A model generated the notes under the pieces. It worked only from the letters and a program-made list of their open reading frames with translations. It was not told the origin of the DNA and did no database searches. Made by a program: the position numbers and the translations under genes. DNA of 64,000 nucleotides from Odiellus spinosus (lineage: Eukaryota; Arthropoda; Arachnida; Opiliones; Phalangiidae). Where the stretch lies: positions 10,341,459-10,405,458 of the forward strand of contig OY987233.1 in the NCBI GenBank assembly GCA_963920705.1, read 5' to 3'. This document shows positions 25,501-39,100 of this stretch, one piece after another. The first letter of the stretch is position 1. Each line of letters opens with the position of its first letter.

Positions 25501-27105
25501 AACGTATTTTTTTCAGTATTTTTAGGCACGTTTTTGGTGTTTAAATTAATTTCAAAAGTTTCGTAAAATTTGAATAAAAGTAAATATAAATTTGGACCAA
25601 TTATATTATTTCAGCCTTCAACAGCGCTTGTAATGTCTTGTCTCAACATTAAAAGAATAGCGCGGTTTTGATGACCTAGGTCTTAGGCATGAAACTCCGG
25701 CCTATTATTTTAATGTTGAGACAAGATATTACAAGCGCAGATGAAGTCTGAAATAATATGATTGGCCCGATTTTATATTTACTATTATTCAAATTTTATC
25801 AAACTAGAAATTAATTTAAACACCAAAAACGTGTCAAACAAAAATCTGAAAAATCGTAAATACGTTTTTTTGGCATCCGGTTATTCCGAAAATAAATTCA
25901 AAAGCTGATGCATTTTTAGCTCCAAGTTTCCCTTTAAATCAGGGGGAAAAATATTAACTAACAATAAGCTGATATCCTTGAATTAAAAGTATAAAACTAA
26001 GTTGCAATTCAAGATATGCGTGGGTTATTGGAAAACCATAAAAAAAAAAATTAACGACGCGATAAGTTTGAATGGTACAAACCATCTTCTTTAACACTTA
26101 ATTACTAGTTCATTAGTTTTAGTGAGTATTGTTTAAGAACAATGATGTTATTAACTAGTTTATGGTTCTCTTTCTCTTGGACAGGTTTGGACTGTCCTAT
26201 AACGCTGTTCTTCACGGTTTGCCCCGAATTGACACGTCAAAAACTATCATCAAAGACATTTGTCCGACCTTCTTGAGACCAGTTAAGTGCGAAATCAGTC
26301 GTTACAGAACTCTAACTGGAATGTGTAATAACTTGGAAAATCCATCTTGGGGAAGTACTCGATCAGCCATGATCAGATTCTTACCACCAGTCTACGCTGA
26401 TGGTAATTACAATTTACTTTTACTATTCTAAAACGCCAATTGAAAATGGAATACGTTCAAGCAATTGTGACACAGCCCTTACCAAAAAAGTTAGTCTTAA
26501 GGGGTCTTGGGGAAGTCTTTCGGGTGTCTTACGTAGTCTAAAAACCTCTTGGGGGAAGTGTTAAAGACTTCCCCAAGACCTTTGTGTTCTTGAGGACCTT
26601 TCCAGATCAGACTAACTTTTTTCGGTAGGGGAGGTTTCTACAAATTAATCGAAATCAGGATGGCTCATTAGTTAATTTGACTAGTTAAAAAATTTACCTA
26701 TATATTCATAATGGCGTAATATCATAAATCAATGCCAATGTTGACCTGACTTATGACACCGTTCAGTGCAAACTTGATTGTAGAAGGTCTTCCAACGAAT
26801 CAAAAACATAACCTATTTATTACACACACTCTGTTTAGTGTTTTACTTGTGATAAATTGAATAGAGAGTCAAATAGTGACTGTCTCAGCTTTCCTTGCTG
26901 AATTTACATTCCCAATTTTAGCCCCAAGTCAGGGACTACTGAAATAAATTATGATAGACCTCCTACTAAAAAATCCTTACGTAGAACTTTGATACCAGAA
27001 CTTACACATATTATTGGTTAATTAGTTTATGGGAATATCACAATGATAACGTCATTGGTAGAAATAATTGCGCCTGCAAGACATGTCAAGTTACTTGTCA
27101 GTTTA

Positions 27106-27147
<42 letters not shown>

Positions 27148-30100
27148 CATCAATAGATATCTATGATATCTATAAGTATTTGGTACATTTAGTATTTGGT
27201 TCCTAATTCTTTACGTGAGTACCTAGAACAATTATTGCAAGATCAGTAGTAAAATTTGTCCCTGACCCTCAAACTTTAAACCTATCATTTAATCTGGGTA
27301 GTGTTTAAATCCAAAAAGGCCAATTAAAACCCTTCACAACATTGAACTTTCAATTAGTCACGGTACAAGTAATTGCGAACATACCTAGAGATAATTGAAT
27401 AGTTTTCGTTTGACCCAAGCAGCTCAATTAGAATTTTCCCGACGTCTTTATTCAATTTTAAAAGATAGAATCAATTAGTTAGCCCTAATTTTGTGGCCGA
27501 CTGCCTCGCGGCTTAGAAACATTGAATGAATGACAGAAAATTAATTTAAAAGAAAAAATCAATAAAAAAGGCTTAAAAAATTCATTTGATTTAGAGTGCG
27601 GTGTATCTTGTATATGACTTGTATCAAGTTAAATTCATAGGTGCGTAAAAAAAAAGGGTAACTTTCCCGGTTTTTTTAGATTTTGTTTTATGTCCGGGCG
27701 CCCACACGAATTGATAGCGAGCGTAAAAAGTGGTTTTTGATTTTTTGCCAATTAAATCACGCACTGAAGAGAAAATTATTTATGAAATCATAAGTAAGGT
27801 TATACGATAAAGTAGGTTCGTTTGCCAAATCACGTGACCGAGGGGGCAGACACTCCCGAAATCAGGTGTACAAATTTTTTAACTCATTGCACTATCAAAG
27901 CTGAACTCAGTGAACTCACGTGTACAGCGAGTTCAAGAGTGTCTGACCCCTAGGTGATGACGTAGTATTGCGTGAAATTTTAATTTTAAAAATTCGAAAA
28001 TGGCGATTATCAAATATGTATTTTTACTTTAACGATGTTTCTGAAATGCTACTCAATTTCCATTTGGAGTTCATGAAAAATCAGTCACAGCCCGACTAAA
28101 TATTTTTTAATAAATATTTCCTGGAAATATTTTAAATAAATAGCTAAAATTCTTCGCTGTTAGGAATCTCTGATTTTTAGGCTTAATAACCTAATTTTAT
28201 GGAACAATAAAAGAATATATTATCCTTACTAAATTAGGCTTAGCATTATCTCAAACAAATCCTATTGTTGAAGGAAATTACTATAAATCTTAAAAGGTAA
28301 AAAAAGAGGACAAAAAACAAAAATTTTAATTAAATTTAAGCCAAATTTAAAAGAATTTTGAAGTTTATTAAATACTGAAATTCCAGTAAAATGCCTTTTA
28401 GTAGGATGGGGGTCAGTGGCCTGGTCCTACTAAGTATCTTCCCTTTAAAGGGATAATGTAATGGTAAATAAAAAAATATATTTTTTGTGGCTGAAAAGAA
28501 AATTTCATCTAGACTGTAAGATAAGATTACTTAAGTGGAGCTCTAAGGGTTTTTCATGAACTACAAATGAAATTTGAGTAGCATTTTCAGAAAGATCGTT
28601 AAAAAACGATTCAAAATATATATACACGTGTCATAGAACAAAATTACACCGACAGTAAAAATACATTTTATAATCGCCATTTTCGAAATTTTTAAAATAA
28701 AAATTCCGGACAATACTACGTCATCACTATGGTCACGTGATCTTCTCCGGATAATTTCCTAGCGATATTTTATGCGGATAGCCCGATATGGTGTCTACAA
28801 AACGAGCCCTAGAACAGTTAATTCGAGTCAGTCAAACTAAAGCTATGAATTTTTTTTAAAAAAAGTTTACCAAGTTCGTACTTTCCCAAGTTAGTTTTAT
28901 CCAATTTTTTTAAATATAAAATCCAAAAAGCACCAATTTCAAGTAAATAATGAAATTATTATTTTAAAAAGACACTAAACGATCTGGCCTAATATTCTTT
29001 ATAAAGGCTTAACGGGTCAGTGATATCAACAGTGAAGAAATCTCACGAGATTGTTTTTTTTTTTTTTTTTCGTTTACTTGAAAATATTTCACCTACTGTC
29101 CTATTTAGATTAATACTCTAAACAAAAGGGCAAAAATTAACGCAAAAAACTAAAGACACAAACAATGAAATTACGAGTCTCTAAACAAAAACATTGTCGA
29201 TGAAGTAGTTCGATAACTTATTGAGTCTTATAGACACTATTTTTCACAAAGAACATATACGTAACAATAGAACAAATTTATGGGTAACCTAGGAGACAGT
29301 TAAACTGTTTTATTTAAAATTAGATTATGATAATTAAATTTTATGTTATAAAATAAAAATTTAATATCTCTCACTCCAGCCATATAATTTCAAATCTATC
29401 CCTACAAGTGGCGCCGTCACGCGGTTAAAAAAATCAAAAATATCACAAGATTTTTCGCGCGCTTTCGTAAGAATTAATTTGATATTTTGGCGTGAGAAAA
29501 TTTGCGCTCTTTTCTTTAAAGATAAATTACGATTTTGGCGGGAACTATAAAATTTGATAGTTATTCTAGAAATTCAGAGCTCTCTCTCTCTAGAAAAAAA
29601 CAGGGTCTCGACGATAATTTCAAATCTTCTTTCCGAAAAAAACGATTGAATATGTTTGGCAGTTAAATTCATCAGACTATTATATACAGAACTATATAGA
29701 ATGGATTGAACTATAGCCTCAAGTTTGAAATTAAATGAAAAAGGGTAGAGATTATTCTAATGGGAATGAGATCACGAGGAAGTAAATTGATGATGATGCA
29801 CCTTCGGGGAAACAACCATACAATTAGTTACAGTTACTTTGTAACGTTGTTTAAAGTGAGCATGTCAAAGATTTATTTTTCATGAACTCCAAATGGAAAG
29901 ATCGTTGAAAAATCAATTATTAATTCAGAATAGAAAAACACTTTAGAAGAAAAGTTAGAGCTCAAAGTGTGGTGTGCGTATCGCAGCGCGTGTCGCGGGG
30001 ATTTATTTAAGCCAAAGGTACAGAGGAGTCTTTTGATTAGTCCAAGGCTTAAAATCTCAATCTTTTCCCACTGTTTTAATAAATGAATGAATATTATCTT

Positions 30101-33100
30101 TAATAGAATGTAATAAATAAAAACAATTAATTTTCCATTTCACACTCCCTTTGATCTTTAGTATGAAACTAAGGTACTAAAAAAAGCAACGTCACTAAGA
30201 GAAGCAGCGCATTAATAACCCCATAAATCCATTTGTCTCCATTTTATTAGGTTAAAAGCTTCTCAATAAAATTATATTGTTTCTCTATATTTTGTTACAG
30301 CCCTTAGGTCTAAAAATTATCATGACTTAATGACCATTCGCACCTTTTTTGTTTCGGGCTTGATCGTGTCGAAAGAATTAGGAGAATTAACAATTACATT
30401 GTGGAAGCTCAATAAAATTGATTATTCTTACGCCCCAGAGGTTAACTCATTCATTTTGTTTTCAGAGGTTTGCAGGGTTTGTAGGTTTACACTAATGGTA
30501 TTTCATGATTGTAGTTTGGAGTACGTGTTTGAAATAAAATTAGGTTATAGTTAAATCTAGGAGAACTATATCGATAAACAAGAACTAGTTCAAGGTTCTG
30601 AATACCCAATAGAAAATGTCTGGAGCGTCAAAACAAAGGTGAAGCTTGAATCAAGATTTTCATTTAACAAACGTACAGACTTAGATTTACAGAGATGCTG
30701 TTATCTAAATGAATTTGATATTCTCTTGAAAAAAGAGAAAGCAAAATTGTTTCTTGATTTAAAAGCACCAGTTTTCAGTTTTTGACTAAAAAGATAGTGA
30801 CGTCATTGCATTGTCGTATTAATTATTTGAATGTCACAATGAGTTGATTTCTAGAGGAAGTACTGAATGTTTTTGGGGCAAAACCATATTTCATTCTTCT
30901 AAGTGTCCCCTGCACAAGCGTTAGTGTTTTCGTTCTAATTGAAATGTTGCCCATGCAGATCATTAATGTCTAGTTATTAGGCTATTTGTTCTGGCTATAA
31001 ACAAAATGTATCACAAAATACCACCACTTTTCAACTGTTTAAAATTTATTAATTTTAATTTTCTAGGAGTTGCCGCCCCTCGCCGTTCCGTCACGGGTGG
31101 CGATCTTCCGAACCCACGATTGGTTAGTTTCGTTATCCATCAAGATATTAGCGAACATCACAGACAAGTCCGTTTTATCGCTGTTGCCTGGGGTCAAATG
31201 ATTGACCACGATCTAACCTTGGCTGCCCCAACCTTAGGTAAGTCTATAATATTTTATCTCCTTAATTATTGTCACGCGCAAAATAGCGCGTACAACAGCG
31301 CGTGTCGCGAATATTTTACTGGCCAAAGGTACCATGGAGTCTTTTGATTTTAGAGATTTACGCCATAGCCCATCATTTTAAACTAGCCAAATAAGTCATC
31401 ACCCTTGTCGGGCTCGAGTGATTTAGACTCTTCAGCTCGATATTTTGAGTCGGGAGAGAGGGACAGAATTTAGGCGGGCCGCGCTTGGCTATATTGTCTT
31501 CCCTCCCATCTCCAGAATTTCTCCGCAGAGTGGCGCTTCCTCCGTTCACTATTTACACGGCGACTGCGGCCGCTAGAGGGTCTCAAATCAAAATCTGTCG
31601 GTACATTTACCCGGACCTTTGCTGATAGTATTAAGCTACAGAGCGTTGTTTACTTTTATGGAATAAAGTGATAGACTTTTGCTAATACGCAGTTAGGTAA
31701 TGAAAAACAAGTTACTAGCCCTTTAAACTTAGTTAGAAAAATAATAAATATATCTTATTATAATATTATCAAGAGAATTGAAAAAAATATATATTATATT
31801 CTTAAATGTGGTCGACCGTGAATAAGGTACAATTAAATTTTTTAATTTTTTTGAAATACTTGTTTATCAGGGTATATATTAATAATAATGGTTGGAAAAC
31901 TAAAAATGACGTGACAGCTTCAAGAGTTAATCATTTTTCTATAAATTTTCATAGGGTCAATAATTATCTTGATGTCGACATGCAGTTTACACAATCAGCC
32001 TTGATTATTGAATTCATTAACTACCTTTAACATTAATGTTCAGGCGCTAATAATCAAAATTCGAATAGATTAAACTACAAATGGAAATTAAAGTGAAACT
32101 TGGAGCTAAAATGGAACAGCTGAATTTATATTTGAAATCACCGTGCCAAAAAACGTATTCCAGAATTTTCAAATCAATTTTTAGACATATAAAAGTAAAT
32201 ATAAATTAGGACCAATCAGCCTTCAACAGTGCTTGTAATGTCATAACATTAAAAGAATAGGTCGGTATTTGATGACTTAGACCTTGGACATCAAACACCG
32301 GCCTATTCTTTCAATATTACCTAGACATTACAAGCGCTGTTGAAGGCTGAATTAATATGATTGGTCCGATTTTATATTTACTCTTTTTCAAATTTTACCA
32401 AACTTTAGAAATTAATTTAAACACCATAAACGTGTCTGTTAATTGCTAGAAAATTATGGAATACGTTTTTTGGCACGGTGATTCCGAAAATAAATACAAA
32501 AGATGTTCAATTTTTAGCTCCAAGTTTCCCTTTAAGTAGAATTTTCGGAAAGATCGTTAAAAAACGACTTTAAGGAGTTTATTCAGAATTTTATACAAAA
32601 CCTCTTCAATCACATTCTTTCTTAGAAAATAAAGAAAAAATATATTAATCTTATTTAATTAACCATGTTCTTTTTAATTCAACCCTTTGGCGTATTTTTT
32701 TTTTTTTTTTTTTTTTTTTTTCAAACCAATTTTATATTAAAGACTAAGATCTGTTATTTACTATTAAATGCCCGCGGCCAATCAACACTCGATAGTAGAA
32801 TAATAAGCGGTGGTTTTGTTTCAAATTACTTAAAAAATTTGGGCGGAATAATCATTCAATTTTATCGTGGTTTTTGGGTAAAAAGAAAACTTGTAAGAAT
32901 TACCAAACAAAAATGGAACAACTTCAAACTTTAAAGGGTTACGGTCAAAATCATTTTAGATTTTAAATATATAAAGTTCATCACTTTATTCCATAAAAGC
33001 AAACAACTCCCCGAAGCTTCTTAATACTATCAGCAAAGGTCCGGTAAATGTACCGGCAGATTCTGATTCGAGACACTCTAGCGGCCGCAGTCACCGTGGA

Positions 33101-36100
33101 AATAGTGAACGGAGGAAGCGACACTCTGCGGAGATATTCCGCCGAGTTGGGAGGGAAGACAATATAAGCAAGCGCGGCCCGCCTAAATTCCAATACTCTC
33201 TCCAGACTCAAAATATCGAGGAAGAGTCCAAATCACTCGAGCCAGACAGGGGTGATGACTTTTTTGTCTATTTTTAAGTGATGGGCTATGACGTAAAACT
33301 GGACCTTTGCTGATAGTATTAAGCTATGGGGCGTTATTTACTTCTATGGAATGAAGTGATAGACTTTTGCTACCATCTAAACGTCGTCTGTAACCCTTTA
33401 AAAAACGTTAAACTAAAATTCCAAGAAATGCTTTAAAGTAAAGCTTTCGCCCTTAGACTTAAGTTCGATCCAATTATGTTTTTGGTAAAATATGTCGAAC
33501 CAATTTTTGGATAAGTTGTTACTACCTAGCTAGAGGGCCTTTTTCTCCCCGAAAAAAATAAATGATTTATCGATATTAGTCAAACCACAGTTTAACGCCT
33601 AACTCTATCTAGCCTAGATTTGATCCAGCTCTTAGCCTTGGTCAACGCTGTTTGAGTTTTTAAGTAAATTTTTGGGGTGAAAGTGAAAATTGAAAATAAA
33701 TTAAATTTCATGGTTTTACGTAATTAGTTTGTCAATCATCCAACTGAAACTATTCAAAACTTGATTTTTAGAACACTCAATTGCGTAGTAAAACATTGAA
33801 GCAGCGTACTTGACTGAATTTTACCAAAATAAATCGCAAAAACCTTTTCATATTGGCACAGAATTAAAAGAAGAACTTCTAAGACTAATCAAAAGACAGT
33901 CCTGTACCTTTAGCTTCTTGAAATTCCCGCGACACGAGCTGTGACATGCACATCACTCTTTGAATCGCCCCAAATCCAGGTATTTCTTGATTATGTCACG
34001 CTCACACAATGGCGTGCGTACAACAGCGCGTGTCGCGGGGGATATTTTATGAAGGCAAAAATGTGGAAGCTTTTGATTGGCCGAATTTTCTTAGCTCCAC
34101 CTTTTTGTTCTTCATATCGGACAGATTACTACAGCATTTTTAAAGAACTAAATCAATAAATAATACCAAAACTAATTAATCATATCAATCATTAGACAGA
34201 CCCGAATGATTTAAAGATAAGATAAATCTTTTTAACGATTATACGCGATTAGAACGGACAGTATCTTTTAAGATTAATCTGGATCAAGGTAAACTCTAAG
34301 ACTAGGTCGTTTCATAATTATAATCTATATCCCAGGCGGTCAATATAATAAAAAACTTTAAATGTATTTAATTATTATGTCCAACAAGGATACGAATAAC
34401 AAAAGATTGCAAGTGAAACAAAAAAACTACCATGTACCACCCTTTTATGGTTCAAGGTTATGATATTAAAACAACGGTAAAGAAAATTGGGCGTTGTATC
34501 CAGTGCCAACGACATTCAATAAGTACTTCAATCATCACGAATGTTTTTGGGGGTTTTCCAACTATTAAATTTTTAAAATTAAGTTAAATATGGTGTACCT
34601 CAGCTTTGGCTAGTATGCAAGATCCAACTGATTTTTACTTTAAGCACTAATAAATGTATCTTTTCATGATATGATAAAAACGACAGGTTTTTTTCTTCAA
34701 ATTTAATTGTAAAGTTCAAGGGGAATTCTTATTATTAAAGTAATGCGCATTGGGTGGGTGTTTTAATTAGTTTTAATTAATATCCTTTAATTTAATTAAG
34801 ATTCGGGTGCTGTTTTATAAAAACAATTTTGAGACAGACTTATTTTAATTTTTAATGAAATATATTTGGAACTTCAAGTTAGTAAACAACGTTTTCAAAT
34901 TTTGGTACCAAAATGATTTGGTAATATCCATTAAATGGAAACTACAAGCTAAAAATGGAACAGCTTTTGAATTTATTTTCGGAATCACAGAATGCCAAAA
35001 AACGTATTCGAGAAATTTCTAATTTGGAGTTTAAATTATTTTCTAAAGTTTTGTTAAGTTTGAAATGTAAGCAGAAATTTGGACCAATCATATTATTTCA
35101 GCCTTTAACAAAGCTATCACTGGTTAAAAACGTCACCAGATGGGGGAATAAATTGCACCGCAATATTGAAGGCGGGAGCCATTGGGTTCTTCTGATTATA
35201 TTCAAACTTAAGTTATTGGAAAGTTCAAGGCTCTTGTATTTTTATGATTGGTTCATTTTTTCATCTCACTAAAATTCAACCAATCACGATAAATTAATTT
35301 AAACGACAAAATCTTATTGAATAATTTTTTAAATATATATATTATGTTTTAAAACATGATATTTTTGTTTTAAAGGTCTTAGGCATCAAACGCCGACCTG
35401 TTATTTAAATGTTATGACGTAACAGCGCCGTTGAAGGCTGAATTAATATGATTGGCCGGATTTTATATTTACTTTTATGCAAATTTTACCAAACTTTAGA
35501 AATTAATTTAAACACCAAAAACGTGTCTAAAAATTCGGAAAAAATTCTGGAATACGTGTTTTATCACGGTGATTCTGAAAATAAATTCAAAACCTGTTCC
35601 ATTTTTAGCTCCAAGTTTCCCTTTAAGAAAACCACTACAGCACCTAAATGTATTTAATCTTTTGTAGGAAATAATTTGAACAAAGATTATTTAGCCTCTG
35701 GGCTTATGCCCTATAATAGTAATACACACACCTACATGATTAATCGGTTTATCATTACACAAAAAACTCACAATTCACGCGTGACGAAACGAGCTAGGTC
35801 TTAGTATCTAACTTCCCTCTAAATTTCAAGGTCAAAACCCTAAATTTTGGGTATTATACTACGTATTCATAATTTGAATAAAAAAAAAATGGTTTTCTCG
35901 TTGGTTAGATTAAGAAGTAACGGTACTATACAATCATATGTTAGCTAGACTAATCTACTAGCACCACACCCTAAAACCCGGGCGAGGTCATACAGTAAAG
36001 TAGGGCCAAAGACATAAATCGGTAAAAAATGTATAAAGGGAGAATGAAACCTAAAAACAAGTGATTTTTTATCGATTCCTTATCGTTTAAATTGGCCTAA

Positions 36101-39100
36101 TACAACAGTAAAAAAATTGACAAAACAAAACTAGAAATAAATTTAAAACGTACCCGGAAAATAGGCTTAGCTGGATTCATGGAGATATCCTGAACTCCCA
36201 GGGGTATAAGGACTAGCGACCAATGACATTAATCGATGGCTCTTACACGGGGAATGCAGGATCTCCATGATCAATGTCATTGGTAGCTCGTCCTTATATT
36301 GAGAGTACTGATCGAGCTAAGCCTATTTTGATGGTAAGTTTTAAATTGATTTCTAGTTTAATATTTGTTTGTAAATTTAAGAACTGTTGAATTAGGACTA
36401 TTTAAACGATAAGAAATTGTTATTACGTTGCATTCTCCCTTTAAATAAACCAAAATGTACCTATAACACTATATTACAGGGTTTTGTTTTATAATCCAGA
36501 TCTAGTTCTCGTGATTAATATATTCATGAGCTTCTCACAATAATGTTACTTTCCTCTAGGACTATTTAAAATGTCTATCATAATAGATAAAGATTAATAA
36601 CTAAACTTGACGTTAAAGGGAGAATGCAACCTACCTACAAGTGATTTTTTATCGATTCATTATCATTTAAATAGGCCTAATCCAACATATTAGAGACATA
36701 AATATTAAACTAGAAATAAATTTAAATCTGGAAAATAGGCTTAGCTGGATTCATTGTGATTCTGAATTTATTCGAATTGAAGAGTCAGTGACCAATGAGA
36801 AACTTCCCGTCGTTAAAATCTTCGTGATTAGATTAGTCGCTGAATAAATTCAGGATCTCTATGAATTCAGCTAAGCCTATTTTCCTGCTAAGTTTTAAAT
36901 TTATTTCTAGTTTAATAATTATTTTGTTTTACTGTTGGATTAGGACTATTTAAAAGATAAGGAAGCGATATTTAAAATAAATCTCTTGTTGTTAGGTTGC
37001 ATTCCTCCCTTTAAGATAGATTTCTATGCCGACATTTAATGAAACCTTTGATTGGGAACCGGAAATTAATTTTAACTGGACAATTTAATTAGATATTTCC
37101 CGAATTTTTTGGTCAATTTAAAAAAAATCCCAATTAGACCAATTTTTTACTTTAATTTTATCCTTTGATATAATTTTGCGTTAATTTAGATCATGGTGTT
37201 AACAACTTCAACACTAAATAAGCAGCGCAACAACTTATAACCAACTAAATTGGGTGTGGCCCTAAATAACCCGACACTATTTTATTCAGGCTGGGGGATA
37301 AAATTCAAACATTTTTCATAAATTTTGGTCGTGTAGAAAGTTTAGTTATGATATTAAACTTCTGTTCAAGCGAAGTTTGTATAATTGCCAAGGTTAAGGC
37401 GGATTAATACCCAATATTAACCATCATAAAAACAAAAATAGTTCAGTAAATTCATCTAGAAGATTGGTATAAAGGTTTCCTTTAATTTAAAGCATTTCAA
37501 TTTTTTTATATATATATAATTTATGATTTAAAAAATTAAGACCTATTTGGGCGTGTTATTTAGTCCGCTATAGGTACTAGAAATGGGCGAAACTAGAGTC
37601 CCGTTATACTGAAAGGGAATAAATTTAAATACCATCCCAGATAGAAGGACAAAGCACATATTTTATACAGGTATTACGAGAAAAAAAAAATTAACTTAAA
37701 TTTTATTTTACAATTTATATATATATTTTTTTTTTAAATATGAATTTTATTCAAAAAAACCGGTGTAATTTGGGTATTTCCCTTGGGTAAGAATAATATA
37801 TACCTTTGATTTGAAAGGGGTCGGGTTAAAAAGGTTTAATAACATTTTAAACCAACATTTAAGAAGTTTAAAACTTTGAAAAAAAAAAAAAGTTTTTAAT
37901 ATAATAGTAAAGTTATATATTTTCACCATTTGCAAGTTTGAAAGAGGTGATACTTTAAAGGGAGGATGAAACTTAAAAGCGAGTGATTGTTTATCGATTC
38001 CTTATCGTTTAAATAGGCCTAATCCAACAGCAAACAAAAATTAAAAACAAATATTAAACTTGAAATAAATTTAAAACTTACCTGAAAAATAGGCTTAGCG
38101 GGATTCATGGAGATCGGTGTCTCTTATATGGGGAATGCGGGATCTCCATGATTAATATCATTGGTCGCTAGTCCTTATACCCCCGGGGAATTCAGGATAT
38201 CAAGAAACCAGCTAAGCCTATTTTCTGGGAAAGTTTTAAAATTTCTAGATTAATATTTGATTTTTTTTTTTTTTTTTTTACTATTGGATTAGGTAGGTCT
38301 ATTTAAACGATAAGGAATCAGAAAATCACTTATTAGGTTGCATTATCCCTTTAAAAATGGAGATAGATCACAGTGGTTCCTACAAAATTAGACAAAACTT
38401 CCTGATTTAGGTCTAAGCTTCGATACCGGTGAAAAACTCGGTCATTTGTAGAATAAAATAAATCTTACGCAAGCCATACTATCTCCCTACTTAAGGTATA
38501 TTATGAAATACTACTCAAATAGCAAAATAATTCAAACGCAACTAATTTATACTAATATTCATGTATAAACCAAAAATATTATTTATGGTCGCGCAACTTT
38601 AGAAGGAATTCAATTCTGAGTGATAAAAGGAATTAAAATTGAAAAAAAAAAGTGGTCATAAATAACCCTATTAAACGGAAATAAACAAGATTGAATTTGA
38701 TTTATGAATTTTAACCACAATGTAATCATGCTTGATTTATAGTTAAACGTTTAAAATTTCCTGTTGAATATATGTTATCATTTCCAAATAGTTTTAGAGT
38801 TTTATTAGATTAAAAATAACTCGTGTTTTAATTTTTTTCGTTGTCTGTATTTTAGTTACTTAAATATTATCTTTACGAGCTTAAAGTGATTTTGATGAAT
38901 TCTAAAAATGGAATTTAAGTAGCATTTTCGGCAAGATCGTTAAAAAACGATCCAAAATATATATACACATGTTATAGAACAAAATTACAGCGACAGTAAT
39001 AATACGTATTATAAAATCACTATTTTTGAAATTTTTAAAAAAAATTCACCTCGATCTACGTCACCGCACTATGGTCACGTGATTTCGCTATTGTATTATA

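Larger units (their letters stand above)
26403..31066 (+). other. Peroxidase intron 4 (4.7 kb)
   Basis: Carries a small foldback element, poly-A run, family C copies 9-11, family D and a family-G fragment. The rest (26640-27825, 28101-28544, 28749-29870, 30046-31060) is AT-rich with no gene seen. Confidence 0.8.

Noticed and set aside
34955-35272. 105-codon plus-strand open frame starting MEQLLNLF
   Set aside because: Entirely inside a family-F foldback repeat; not conserved in the other two copies.
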